DNA from: Sinosporangium album
GTDB taxonomy: Bacteria; Actinomycetota; Actinomycetes; Streptosporangiales; Streptosporangiaceae
NCBI RefSeq assembly: GCF_900100605.1
Contig: NZ_FNCN01000001.1
Location: 62,001-126,000 of the forward strand
Reading direction: 5' to 3'
Length of the DNA: 64,000 bases
Shown: one piece after another, positions 1 through 7,631 of the stretch
Layout: each line of letters begins with the position of its first letter
Numbering within the stretch: position 1 is the first letter of the stretch
Translations under genes and position numbers: made by a program
The notes under the pieces: generated by a model
Told to the model about the DNA's origin: nothing
The model's database searches: none
The model's input: only the letters and a program-made list of their open reading frames with translations

Positions 1-353
1 GCCGAGGAGGCCCAGCGGGATCCGCCGCCGGTCACTCCGAGGTAGACGTAGCCGCCGCGCACCCAGGCGCTCACGGTGTACGCGGTGTTGGGCTGGACGG
101 ACACCGACTGCGTGCACTTGGCGATGTCGGATCCGCCCACCGCGCCGCTGAGCGCCTTGGTGCCGGTGCGGACCGGGGTCGTGACGACCGATCCCAGCCC
201 TCCGCCGCACGACCACGGAGACAGGGAGCCGGACTCGAAGCCGGGGTTGGCGAGCAGGTTGGCGGCGTAGGCCGACGTCTGCGTGATGAAGACGCCTGCG
301 ACGCTCAGCAGTAAGGACACTGCCAGGACCAGCAGGCGGGGGGTTCTCTTCAT
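1..353 (-). CDS. Secreted carbohydrate-binding protein, N-terminal part (probably a chitinase-type glycoside hydrolase)
   Basis: The gene runs off the left edge of the window, so only the first ~117 residues are seen. It starts at ATG 353 with an AGAAGGG ribosome-binding site 10 nt upstream. Residues 1-30 are a Sec signal peptide (MKRTPRLLVLAVSLLLSVAG...SAYAA). The mature part begins NLLANPGFESGSLSPW, the hallmark of jelly-roll carbohydrate-binding modules of the CBM4/9/16 type. A Cys near residue 48 and one in the KCTQSVSVQPNTAY segment probably form a disulfide. In actinomycetes this module most often precedes a GH18 chitinase or a glucanase, but the catalytic part lies outside the window, so the substrate is inference. 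Confidence 0.75.
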   Translation of the reverse strand, partial: MKRTPRLLVLAVSLLLSVAGVFITQTSAYAANLLANPGFESGSLSPWSCGGGLGSVVTTPVRTGTKALSGAVGGSDIAKCTQSVSVQPNTAYTVSAWVRGGYVYLGVTGGGSRWASS

Positions 354-372
354 GGAAAAACAACCCTTCTGT

Positions 373-397
373 TGCCCGGAGAAAGGGTTTCCGGGCA
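373..397. promoter_or_regulatory. 8-bp inverted repeat in the leader of the CBM gene
   Basis: TGCCCGGA (373-380) and TCCGGGCA (390-397) form a perfect hairpin with a 9-nt loop. It sits just upstream of the ribosome-binding site of the secreted CBM gene. It could be an RNA leader structure or a repressor site. Function is inferred from position only. Confidence 0.35.
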
Positions 398-457
398 CGA
401 CGGCATGGCGCAGGGTTGCGAGGCCGCGGTGGAGGCTCGCGAGCAGCACCCGAAATT

Positions 458-525
458 ATCAAGACAAACTTGATCAATGTCCACGAGAAGTGCGAATCCG
501 GTCAGGTCAATATTTCAATGACCTG
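458..525. promoter_or_regulatory. Two inverted repeats in the 354-715 intergenic region (candidate operators)
   Basis: The gap between the CBM gene and the nucleotidyltransferase holds no gene. It does hold two clear dyads: ATCAAG-5nt-CTTGAT (458-474) and CAGGTCA-9nt-TGACCTG (503-525). They lie 100-170 bp upstream of the secreted carbohydrate-binding gene, where LacI or GntR operators of polysaccharide-degrading genes usually lie. Neither resembles the DasR box, so the regulator is unknown. Confidence 0.35.
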
Positions 526-715
526 GAGGGCACATCTCATCGATTCCCGGGCCAGGGAAGCATCGCGCGTACGATCTGCGACTCCACGCGGAAAGCGAGG
601 AAGGCGGGAGATTAAACGGCTGTCACCGTGAATGGTTTTCGATACGGCGGGATGTCTCAACAGCGGGACGCCGCAGCGGCGGCGTCCGTCAATTCGCGGG
701 CGTAGTCCGTGGGCG

Positions 716-1492
716 TCAATCCGTGGGCGTCAGACTGTCGATCTCGGCGATCACGTGGTCCGCGTACGGCCGGAGGCCCGGCAGCAGGTCGTCCCACCGC
801 TCCCGCTCCTCCCCGAGATACACCGCCCGCGCATGCGCGAGAACCGGCCGGCGCTCCTCCGGAAGCCTGCCCAGCGCCCACGCGGCAGCCGTGTCCTTTG
901 ACCGGATCTCACCGGTCGCGAGGGTCGACCACACGCGGGTCAGCGTCAGAACGGCGTTGCGGGTGTCGGTCTCCAGCTCCTCCAGCAGCTCCGGCACGAC
1001 GGCCGCACTCCCCCGGGCGAGGTCCTTCTGCGGCACCGCGTCGAGAACCTCCCGCGGAGGCGGCCCGTACAACGCCGTGTCCCCCTGGAGAACCATCGTG
1101 ATCAACGTGGCGAGATCAGGACTCGCCACCGGAACCGGCACCTCACCGCGCTCGTATTCCTCACGGAGCCACTCGCCGTACTGGAACTCGCACACCGGCG
1201 GATAGCGCCACGGACGCACCTCGGACTGCACGACGATCGTCAGCTCGACGGGGCGGGCCCCGCCGGGAGCCGCCACCGGCCCGGAAATCGCCATCAGCCT
1301 GTCGACCAGGGTGCGCCGCTCCTCCCCCGCGACAGGCCGCCGCACGACCGCGAACACGTCGACGTCGCTGCTCGACCGCAACCCGCCGAGAACGGCGGAG
1401 CCGAGCATGTAGGCCCCCACGACGTCGGCCCCGAGCACCTCACGGACCAGGCCCACGACATCGGCCGCCTGCGTCCCCGCGCCTTCGCCCAC
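716..1492 (-). CDS. AadA-like aminoglycoside (streptomycin/spectinomycin) adenylyltransferase
   Basis: 258 aa, the usual length of the ANT(3'')/ANT(9) family. Near residues 28-50 it has the nucleotidyltransferase signature GSAVLGGLRSSSDVDVFAVV, with the two metal-binding Asp of the DxD motif. The C-terminal half is the helical DUF4111-type domain (ALGRLPEERRPVLAHARAVYLG), where the catalytic base and substrate-binding residues of AadA lie. Family members transfer AMP from ATP to a hydroxyl of streptomycin and/or spectinomycin. Actinomycete copies may be housekeeping resistance genes or act on other small alcohols. It stands alone, and no resistance cassette or integron structure surrounds it. 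Confidence 0.8.
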   Translation of the reverse strand: MGEGAGTQAADVVGLVREVLGADVVGAYMLGSAVLGGLRSSSDVDVFAVVRRPVAGEERRTLVDRLMAISGPVAAPGGARPVELTIVVQSEVRPWRYPPVCEFQYGEWLREEYERGEVPVPVASPDLATLITMVLQGDTALYGPPPREVLDAVPQKDLARGSAAVVPELLEELETDTRNAVLTLTRVWSTLATGEIRSKDTAAAWALGRLPEERRPVLAHARAVYLGEERERWDDLLPGLRPYADHVIAEIDSLTPTD

Positions 1493-1867
1493 GAACCCCG
1501 CCTCTCCCAGAACCCCACGGACACCCGCGGCATCCTACGGAGTACCCCGGCCCCGAAGCCATCGAATTTCACGGCGCGATTCCCCATGCGGGCGGGCGCA
1601 GCCCAGCCCAGCCCCTCGGCCGCCTTTCATCGACCCCTTCACCAAATCCGACCTAGTGCACAATTAGCAGAATTCAGTACCGCTGAAATCTCCTCCCACA
1701 TGTCCACAAGAGGACATTTCTCAAGAGAACATTCGCCGCCGTAGATCTGCGTAAATACGCGAAATAATGTGCTGCTAGCCGTTCGGCTGCCGTCACACCG
1801 CCACACCCACATCTGATCGGCAACGCGTATTCAGCGCGGGCCGCACACCTCGAAAGGCACCCCCATC
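1493..1867. other. Intergenic region without a gene
   Basis: 375 bp between the divergent nucleotidyltransferase and carbonic anhydrase genes. The stretch 1640-1770 is distinctly AT-richer than its surroundings and probably carries the promoters of both genes. I see no strong palindrome, coding signal or RNA gene. Confidence 0.5.
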
Positions 1868-2698
1868 ATGGAGCAACACCTTGCCCGGCTCACGACAACC
1901 GTCCCCATCTCACGACTCCCGACCTCCTCGTGCTCCCTCTCGGCCGACGCGGCTGCCGCCGGGGGCGTGTCCGCCGTCGAAAGCCCCATCGACATCGACA
2001 CCGCAAGGGTCATCACCCCCGATCCGTGGGGCCGCAGCATTGACCTCTGGGGATATGACACGCCCTCGCAAACGGTCACCATGACGTATCACGGCCGCCC
2101 CTCCTGCGACCGCCGCCACGCGATGGAGGACGTCCGCGGCGAGTTCTCGACCCGCAACAGGATCGACTTCGGCGGACGAGAATACGAGCTGAAGAACATT
2201 CATTACCACGCCGTCTCCGAGCACAACGTCGACGGCGTTCAACTGGACGGCGAAGCCCACCTCCTTCACGAGACCGTTCACACCCCCACACCCGCCAGAC
2301 CCAGAAAGCTCTTGGTGTTGGCGGTGCGCCTGACCATGAGCGCCACGAACGGCTCCCAGCACGACGCGCTCTTGGCGAACGGGACGGGCGCGCAGGCGCT
2401 GCCCTCCGAAACCTGCGCCACACCGATGTCGGCCGTCAGGCCGGACATCATCGTGCGCGACCTGCTGCCGCCCCCCGGAAGCGCCTGGTGGTACAGGGGA
2501 TCCCTCACGACGAAGGCGAACGGCGACGCCGACTACCACAAGCCCGTGGACTGGATCGTCTTCCAGGAGACCATGGCGGTCGACTGGGCCGTCTGGGAGC
2601 ACTACCGATCGATCTGGCCCCTGCGCGACTTCCCCAACAGAAACGCGAAGCCGGCCACGAACGCCTCTCCCATCGTCACTGCGATCTCCGTCTGCTAG
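1868..2698 (+). CDS. Alpha-class carbonic anhydrase family protein
   Basis: 276 aa. The segment around residues 110-136 (NIHYHAVSEHNVDG, then EAHLLHE) matches the alpha-carbonic anhydrase core. The two His of HYH and the His of HLLHE correspond to the three zinc ligands, and SEHxxDG is the conserved turn. The enzyme would hydrate CO2 to bicarbonate, usually outside the cell or in the periplasm-like zone. The start ATG follows GAAAGG. The N-terminus is Ala/Ser-rich but lacks a clear charged and hydrophobic signal peptide, which is odd for this family, so secretion is uncertain. The C-terminal third is more divergent than the zinc core. Confidence 0.75.
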   Translation: MEQHLARLTTTVPISRLPTSSCSLSADAAAAGGVSAVESPIDIDTARVITPDPWGRSIDLWGYDTPSQTVTMTYHGRPSCDRRHAMEDVRGEFSTRNRIDFGGREYELKNIHYHAVSEHNVDGVQLDGEAHLLHETVHTPTPARPRKLLVLAVRLTMSATNGSQHDALLANGTGAQALPSETCATPMSAVRPDIIVRDLLPPPGSAWWYRGSLTTKANGDADYHKPVDWIVFQETMAVDWAVWEHYRSIWPLRDFPNRNAKPATNASPIVTAISVC

Positions 2699-2724
2699 TA
2701 CGGCGGCAGCGCCGGAAAGCGGGT

Positions 2725-2756
2725 GTCCCGCCATGGCTTGACACGCCCGGCGGGAC
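2725..2756. terminator. Hairpin downstream of the carbonic anhydrase gene
   Basis: GTCCCGCC (2725-2732) pairs with GGCGGGAC (2749-2756) across a 16-nt loop, 27 nt after the stop codon. There is no U-tract, as is usual for actinobacterial terminators. Confidence 0.45.
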
Positions 2757-2871
2757 TTCCCCCCGCGCGTTTCCCCAGCACGGCTCCCAGCAGACGGCTC
2801 CCGAGGAGAAGCCTGCCGGGCAGGCGGCTTCCAGGCAGATGGTCTTCGGGTGGGCGGCGACGATCCCGCTG

Positions 2872-3096
2872 TCAGTGAGACCTGTTCTCCCGTTCACCGA
2901 CCCGCAGAACAATGGTGCCGTCGTCGGTGACCAGCAGATAGCGCCCCGGCGGGAGTTGCTTGCCGTCCAGCAGGACGCGGCCGTCCCGAGTGGAGCGCAG
3001 ACTGTCGATCATGCGCAGCACCGGCAGCTTCTCCTTTGGCACGGGTGCGGCCTCCCCCGACGCGTCGATGCCGCGAACGCCACCCTTGTCGCTCAT
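2872..3096 (-). CDS. Small hypothetical protein
   Basis: 74 aa from ATG 3096 (MSDKGGVRGID...). I do not recognise a family. The middle (PVLRMIDSLRSTRDGRVLLDGKQLPPGRYLL, shortened here) looks like a compact beta-rich domain with a GRYLLVTDDGTIVLRV strand pair. A GGAG lies 14 nt upstream of the chosen start; an upstream ATG at 3174 would add a low-complexity Cys/Gly segment and is less likely. It is convergent with the carbonic anhydrase gene and divergent from the next secreted protein. Confidence 0.45.
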   Translation of the reverse strand: MSDKGGVRGIDASGEAAPVPKEKLPVLRMIDSLRSTRDGRVLLDGKQLPPGRYLLVTDDGTIVLRVGERENRSH

Positions 3097-3364
3097 GGGG
3101 CAAGTGTGCTCCGAACAGCCTCCCTGCGCAGCGATATCGCCGCCGCCACACCGGAGACGCCCGCACCTGTCCACCCGCGGCGGCTATCGACACGGCGCCG
3201 TCAGCGGTCCGCCTGCGAGTAAACCGGTTATGCCGCGCTGTCCTCATCAGGCCAGACCAGTTGCCCTGAGTAATGATCTGTTTACGATAAGTCGAAATCC
3301 CGTCATGACCCGGTCCGTAACAGGCCCGGGCCTCGACTTTCTCCACGGAAAGGACAGAAGCGTG

Positions 3365-3655
3365 ATGAGGAAAGCGCTGGCCACCCTGGGGGCCGCAATG
3401 CTGCTCGCCGCCGGCTCCGCCACCGCGGCGGCGGCCTCCCCGTCGGCCCCCGACGCCGCCCGCCCGTGCGGCGGCCCGCACCGCGTCGGCAACGATGCCG
3501 TCTGGTACAACTGCTCGAACGCCAACCAGCGGATCTGCGTGCGGCAATACATCCCTTACCCGAATTACGTGGCCGTGGTGGCGCCGGGCGGCGAACACCG
3601 CAATTCCTGGCGGTGGACGAACGACATGTCCACCAGTATGACCCACTGCAATTAA
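3365..3655 (+). CDS. Small secreted cysteine-rich protein
   Basis: 96 aa. The tandem GTG-ATG at 3362-3367 follows an AAAGGA ribosome-binding site. Residues 1-27 form a signal peptide (MRKALATLGAAMLLAAGSATAAAA). The mature part has four Cys (RPCGG, YNCSN, RICVRQ, THCN), consistent with two disulfides. The pattern loosely recalls the small DUF6355-type exported proteins of actinomycetes, but I cannot confirm this. An extracellular or wall-associated role is inferred from the signal peptide only. Confidence 0.6.
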   Translation: MRKALATLGAAMLLAAGSATAAAASPSAPDAARPCGGPHRVGNDAVWYNCSNANQRICVRQYIPYPNYVAVVAPGGEHRNSWRWTNDMSTSMTHCN

Positions 3656-3919
3656 GACCTGACTATCACCCACCCGGGCGCACCTGCGGGGAGGTGGCGT
3701 GCATAACCGCCCCTCCCCGGCCCTCCCCCACCGAAATCCCGGAGGCCGGAAACGGTGTGACACCGGCCGGAGGTTGACCTATTTTCACCTCCGCTTTCCT
3801 CTGGCGGGAGACTTCCGTACGGCGTGGCGTCACAAAACCGCAAGCGGCACCTGTGAGCATTTTTGCCATCAGGTTGGGGGAAAGCGGCCGTGCCGCATTC
3901 CGCAGAGAATGGTGCCCGC

Positions 3920-4855
3920 ATGCCCGCGCCAAGGCTCCGAGCGAACGCCGCGCCCTCCCGTGCCCACGGGATCAGAAGATGGACGACGCTGACCACCGCG
4001 GGCACCCTCTCCATGACGTTGGTCATGCCGCCGACCCCGACCGCCTTCGCATCCCGGCAGGAGTTCGAACCGCCGAAGCCGGACGGATCCGCAGTCCCGA
4101 CGCCTCTCCCCAACCCCACCCCCGCCGTCGGCGCCGCCGCCTGGCCCGCGGCCCCCGCCGCCCCTGCCCCCGCTCCTGCCCCGGCTCCTGCCCCCGCTCC
4201 CACAGCAACCGCCGCACGCACCCCCACCCCCACGCCGACGCCGACGCCGACGCCGACGCCCAGTGAATCCTCGTCCCCCTCCGCCTCCAGCACCCCCCGG
4301 CCCAAGATCTGCGAAGAGGGAAACTTCTACCGGGTCGAATCCCTCGCGCCGCGGAACTTCTTCGTCCCCCGCACCCGCTTTGTCGACGGCCCGGGCGGCA
4401 CGATGACCGTGACGGTCACCCGCGAACACGAGGTGCGCGCCTTCATCGAGCACGAGAACGAAAGACAACTGGAAATCACCGTCGAGGACCTGATCCGCCG
4501 ATTGCGCAAGCAGGTGACGCCACACCTCGAACTCCGGCACATGGTTTTTGTCGGGCACGAGTACTCGCATAAAATCAGAAAAGGCAGGTACGGCAATATG
4601 TGGTACCGGGTCTTCGGCTACCGCATCGGCTGGTCGGCCTGGTCGACCCTCGGCTCCTGCCATCAGGTCAAAATCACCTCCGGCATCGCCAACGTCCCCT
4701 CCCGAGTCGAGGGGTGGCGATATTGGGAGACCGGTCACCCCTTCTTCAAAAAGCGCCGCAAGAGTAAAGAAAAAAAGAAAGATGACAAACGCACCAAACC
4801 CCTGGTGCCGGGACGGCGGCAAGACGACGAGGACCGCAGGAGGCACCACGAATAG
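3920..4855 (+). CDS. Secreted hypothetical protein with Ala-Pro and Thr-Pro linker
   Basis: 311 aa from ATG 3920; an in-frame ATG at 3863 would add 19 residues but has no better ribosome-binding site. A signal-like segment (RRWTTLTTAGTLSMTLVMPP) comes first. An (AP)n run and a (PT)n run follow at about residues 72-115, a typical cell-wall-spanning or flexible linker. The C-terminal ~190 residues form an unrecognised globular domain (KICEEGNFYRVESLAP..., two Cys) and end in a very basic Lys/Arg tail (FFKKRRKSKEKKKDDKR). The linker is encoded by short tandem repeats that could vary in length. No family assigned. Confidence 0.6.
   Translation: MPAPRLRANAAPSRAHGIRRWTTLTTAGTLSMTLVMPPTPTAFASRQEFEPPKPDGSAVPTPLPNPTPAVGAAAWPAAPAAPAPAPAPAPAPAPTATAARTPTPTPTPTPTPTPSESSSPSASSTPRPKICEEGNFYRVESLAPRNFFVPRTRFVDGPGGTMTVTVTREHEVRAFIEHENERQLEITVEDLIRRLRKQVTPHLELRHMVFVGHEYSHKIRKGRYGNMWYRVFGYRIGWSAWSTLGSCHQVKITSGIANVPSRVEGWRYWETGHPFFKKRRKSKEKKKDDKRTKPLVPGRRQDDEDRRRHHE
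4150..4262 (+). repeat. Low-complexity tandem repeat tract (Ala-Pro and Thr-Pro codons)
   Basis: Units of GCCCCCGCTCCT-type sequence (about 4150-4202) and of CCGACG (about 4230-4262) lie inside the secreted hypothetical gene and encode its linker. The CCGACG units are nearly identical, so the tract is a candidate for in-frame expansion and contraction. Confidence 0.7.
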
Positions 4856-5140
4856 GCGGACATCCGCCCCCTGCGGGTGGCCTGCCACCCCCTCCACGGC
4901 GATCCGCGGTAACCATTTTTCGCTCCCGGTCCGGGACTCCTGTCGCAGATCCCCGCTATCCTCACCTCGGCGGTCTGGGGGAGGGCTCGCCCCCGGACCG
5001 CCACCCCAAGTCACACCGGTCCCCGGCACCGGGCGCGCGCACCAGGTGTTCCGACAGGTGGATCGGCGAGGTTGCCGAGCCCGACCACGCGCGGACATGC
5101 TCGCATCCCGGCCCAGGGAAGCGGAACAGCGTGGGCATTT
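4856..5140. other. Intergenic region without a recognisable gene
   Basis: 285 bp between the linker protein and the IS-type hairpin. The reading frame that starts as S14 runs through it to 4962 without any further S14 similarity, so the downstream part of that gene is missing here. No other gene or RNA is seen. Confidence 0.5.
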
Positions 5141-5216
5141 CTTGGCATCCTCCCCTCCCTGAAGGGAGGGGATTCCAACCGTCACCGGTCGGCCTTCCTG
5201 CTTCACCGCCAGCCGC
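5140..5216 (-). mobile_element. Right-end remnant of an IS200/IS605-type (TnpB) element
   Basis: The perfect hairpin TCCCCTCCC-TGAA-GGGAGGGGA (5151-5172), flanked by GGCATCC and TTCCAACC, is the end structure I recognise from actinobacterial IS200/IS605 elements, where it sits just downstream of tnpB. Read on the minus strand, the adjoining bases translate as [15 protein letters not shown] text, familiar from the tails of annotated TnpB proteins. No tnpA or tnpB gene is present, so this is a solo end of about 75 bp. It lies exactly where S14 homology stops. Confidence 0.65.
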
Positions 5217-5297
5217 CCGCTCGGCTCTGCGTTCGGCGTAGCGGCTGACGACGGCCTCGCGTCGTTCGTTGGCCGCGATCTTGCTCTTCTTGGCCAT
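5217..5297 (-). pseudogene. rpsN: Truncated 30S ribosomal protein S14 (zinc-independent type)
   Basis: The frame opens with [20 protein letters not shown] and continues to about residue 27. This is a clear match to the start of the long, cysteine-free S14 (normally ~101 aa). After AERRAE the S14 sequence ends and the IS200/IS605-type end begins. The frame then runs on to a stop at 4962, so the predicted product has no rRNA-binding C-terminal part. Its ATG overlaps the ancestral L28 stop as TGATG, the expected operon arrangement. A functional S14 must be encoded elsewhere. Confidence 0.8.
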
Positions 5298-5534
5298 CAG
5301 ATTCTCTCTCCTCGCGCCCGGATCCGGGCCACGGCCGCCTCGATGCCGATCTTGTCGATCGTCTTGATCGCCCGGGGTGCTCAGCGTCAGTCGTACGAAT
5401 CGGTTCTCGCTGGGCAGCCAGAAGCGGCGGTTCTGGATGTTGGGGACCCACCGGCGGCGTGTACGCCGATGGGAATGGGAGATGTTGTTGCCGAACACCG
5501 GCTTGATGCTGGTGAGCTGGCAGTGGGCGGACAT
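5297..5534 (-). pseudogene. rpmB: 50S ribosomal protein L28 paralogue with a single-base frameshift
   Basis: Residues 1-55 ([20 protein letters not shown] ... [10 protein letters not shown]) are typical L28. One extra base at about 5369 then shifts the frame. In the shifted frame the expected end [20 protein letters not shown] follows and stops at 5299-5297. Without correction the ribosome reads on in the S14 frame and would make an L28-S14 fusion with a scrambled middle. The full length with the base removed would be 78 aa, normal for L28. It belongs to the zinc-sparing ribosomal set. A sequencing error cannot be excluded. Confidence 0.8.
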
Positions 5535-5579
5535 GAGACCTTCCTCCTCTGTCGCGGGGGAACCGGTGGGGCGGCGGGG

Positions 5580-5744
5580 CTACCGCTCCTCGCGGAACAG
5601 CACGTGGCGGCGGACGACCGGGTCGTATTTGCGCAGGGCGAGCCGGTCGGGAGTGTTCCGCCGGTTCTTGCGGGTCACGTAGGTGTAGCCGGTGCCCGCC
5701 GTCGAACGCAGCTTGATCAGGGGACGTATGTCGTTTCTTGCCAA
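5580..5744 (-). CDS. rpmG: 50S ribosomal protein L33, zinc-independent paralogue
   Basis: 54 aa and full length. It starts at TTG 5744, preceded by GGAG 7 nt upstream, giving (M)[20 protein letters not shown]. The end is [18 protein letters not shown]. The CxxC zinc-ribbon cysteines of zinc-binding L33 are absent, so this is the C-minus form made under zinc starvation in actinobacteria. It lies 61 bp downstream of the Mrf-like gene and 45 bp upstream of rpmB, which is the usual order of the Zur-controlled cluster. Confidence 0.9.
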   Translation of the reverse strand: MARNDIRPLIKLRSTAGTGYTYVTRKNRRNTPDRLALRKYDPVVRRHVLFREER

Positions 5745-5805
5745 CGGGTTTCTCCAAGTCGAAGCGCCCCAGAAACCGCGCCTCGCCGTCCCGGGACGGG
5801 TTGCC

Positions 5806-6969
5806 TCAGCCGGTGGCGTCGAGATCGAAAACGGCGGCGAAAGGGTCGTCCAGGTCGCCGGCGGGCTCGCCCGGACCCAGCAGGCAGGAGTCGAGCAGCG
5901 CGTGGATCCGGTCCTCGTCGAGCCCGGGGCCGGTGAGGACGAGATGCTGGACGCGGTCGCCATGGTCGGGAGACCAGTCCAGCGAGGCGGTCAGCCTTCG
6001 GACGGGCGAGACCGCCTCCCAGGCAGCGTCGGGAAGCGCCGCGAGCCAGGGGCCGGCGTCCCGCAGCGTGACGGCGCCGGCCGCCGCCTCCCAGGCCAGC
6101 ATCCGGTCGGGCCGGTTGGCGAGCCAGAACCTGCCGCGGCTGCGCACCGACTCACCGGCGAGGAAGCCGACGGCGGCGAAGAACCTGGCCGGATGCAACG
6201 GGCCCGTGCGCCGCCACACCACGGTGTCCACCGCGGAGGTGTACGTCCGGCAGGGAAGCTGAGCGGTGGCCGGGTCGACCCGCGCGGCCAACTCCCGGGT
6301 GCACAGCGCGGGACCGGTGACCCTCGGCAGCGGATCGCCGGGCATGATGACCGGCGTCATCGGCGCGAGGTGCCCGAGCAGTTCCCGGCACAGGTGGAGA
6401 TCCTCCTCGTCCGCCGGAGGCAGCGGAGCGGGCACCTCGTCCACGACCACGAGAGCGGTGGCGTCCTCGATCTGGTGGGCGAGCACCCCGGCCAGATAAC
6501 GTTCGTCGCCGGTGTCGCTCGCCTTGCCGATGTCCGACAGCCGGTCGCCCCGGCAGATGTCGACCGGCATGAGCTGCGCGTCCAGCGCGGTCAGCACACC
6601 GGTGAGCCGGATGGCACCGCCCCAGGCCGGATGGTCGAGCACCTCGGCGAGAACCTCGGTGACCAGCCGCGGCTCGACGCAGTCCCACAGGTCCACCACC
6701 AGCAGTGGGGCATGATCGGCATAGCGAAGCAGCTGAGGGACCAGGTCCTGGCGGAGCGCGCAGGTCACGCAGCCGTGCTTCAGTCCGACCGCCGTCCTGT
6801 CCAGCACCGCCGCCGCCCCCCGCACGGTGCGCACCGCCACGCCGCCGGCGATCCCGCCCAGGTCATGGTGGAATGCCAGCGCCCCGGGGGTCTCACGCAG
6901 CAGCCGCTCGACGACAGGCACGCGGGCGGTGTCATGCATCCCAGCCACTACCACGACAGGAACGGACAT
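5806..6969 (-). CDS. COG0523/CobW-like protein, Mrf-type (ribosome hibernation factor recruiting)
   Basis: 387 aa from ATG 6969 ([17 protein letters not shown]), after a GGGGG ribosome-binding site; an upstream ATG at 7008 would overlap the candidate operator. The fold is CobW-like: an N-terminal nucleotide-binding-like domain, [11 protein letters not shown] (the metal-motif region) near residue 65, and a CobW C-terminal domain ([17 protein letters not shown]). The P-loop position reads AGMHDTARV with no GKT, so GTP binding in the normal way is unlikely. This matches Mrf of mycobacteria, encoded with the C-minus ribosomal proteins, which recruits the hibernation factor to zinc-sparing ribosomes. 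Identity with Mrf is inferred from operon and motifs. Confidence 0.75.
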   Translation of the reverse strand: MSVPVVVVAGMHDTARVPVVERLLRETPGALAFHHDLGGIAGGVAVRTVRGAAAVLDRTAVGLKHGCVTCALRQDLVPQLLRYADHAPLLVVDLWDCVEPRLVTEVLAEVLDHPAWGGAIRLTGVLTALDAQLMPVDICRGDRLSDIGKASDTGDERYLAGVLAHQIEDATALVVVDEVPAPLPPADEEDLHLCRELLGHLAPMTPVIMPGDPLPRVTGPALCTRELAARVDPATAQLPCRTYTSAVDTVVWRRTGPLHPARFFAAVGFLAGESVRSRGRFWLANRPDRMLAWEAAAGAVTLRDAGPWLAALPDAAWEAVSPVRRLTASLDWSPDHGDRVQHLVLTGPGLDEDRIHALLDSCLLGPGEPAGDLDDPFAAVFDLDATG

Positions 6970-6988
6970 CGAGCCCCCATCAAGGACA

Positions 6989-7003
6989 GAAACGGTTATC
7001 AAT
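6989..7003 (-). promoter_or_regulatory. Candidate Zur operator upstream of the zinc-starvation operon
   Basis: On the minus strand the bases read ATTGATAACCGTTTC, 20-34 bp upstream of the Mrf-like start. The left half (TGATAAC) fits actinobacterial Zur boxes (TGAAAATnATTTTCA-like) and the right half is degenerate. The assignment rests on position and the known Zur control of such operons. Confidence 0.35.
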
Positions 7004-7160
7004 ATCATGCCACCCCGACCATCGCGGCCAAGGCGAACCAGCTCACACGGACCTTTCCTTATCAGCCGTCAACAAGATCACACGCCCGTGTATTCTCAAC
7101 CCCCGCCCTGAAGTCCCTGGACCGGCGCGATCAGCCGGCGGAAGGTAAGGAGTCCGGCTC

Positions 7161-7277
7161 GCTGTCGAGGAGGCGGGCGATCTCGGCCCCGGCCCCGGCA
7201 GGCACGGCGGCCGGATCCTCTACCAGGGGCCGGTCGCCCGGATGGAGGGCACCGCCACCGCCCTCCGCGGCGCATAG
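7161..7277 (+). pseudogene. Possible C-terminal remnant of a UvrA-family ATPase
   Basis: In the 7009-7631 region, which otherwise has no convincing gene, one frame reads AVEEAGDLGPGPG, then GGRILYQGPVARMEGTATAL before a stop. UvrA and UvrA-like paralogues end with a segment of the form DLGPGxGxxGGRxLYxGPVAxL. The fragment is 38 codons with no upstream coding part, so if the match is real it is a relic. Confidence 0.3.
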
Positions 7278-7631
7278 ACCTACGACCAGGGGATCGAACT
7301 CGCCGGCCGGTCGGCGCTGATATCACCGAATTAGCGGCCATGGGAGCGCGGATAATGCGAAACCGGTCGGATCCGATCGGCCGCGCGGGACCGATCGAAA
7401 AGACCGATCCGCGAATCGATAAGGAAGTTCTCCCTGGTCAACCGCCCCCATCGGCCCCGCCCCCACAAAAGAACGCTCTCATAACCTTAAATCTGAATTC
7501 GCTTGATTTTCCAACGGTCCACGGCTTGAAAAAGCCCCGACACCAATAGAACATGCAGCGCATGAGCCGCGGAGATCATTCAGCGCTGTCGCCGTTGGCG
7601 GACCGCTCCCCCCTGTCCTGAAGGAGACCGC
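7278..7631. other. Leader region of the subtilase array, no gene seen
   Basis: 354 bp upstream of the first subtilase. The stretch 7460-7560 is AT-richer than its surroundings and probably contains the promoter. A 69-codon open frame at 7340-7549 has no ribosome-binding site or recognisable composition and is not called. Confidence 0.45.

Noticed and set aside
2076..2423. Arg-rich ORF inside the carbonic anhydrase gene on the other strand
   Set aside because: Shadow of the carbonic anhydrase frame, whose zinc motif is clear.
5692..7320. A 542-codon frame opposite the Mrf-like gene
   Set aside because: Composition is Arg/Gly/Gln-rich without domains, and it runs through the rpmG gene, the operator and the intergenic region.
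7340..7549. A 69-codon ORF in the subtilase leader
   Set aside because: No ribosome-binding site, Pro-rich low-information sequence, overlaps the likely promoter.
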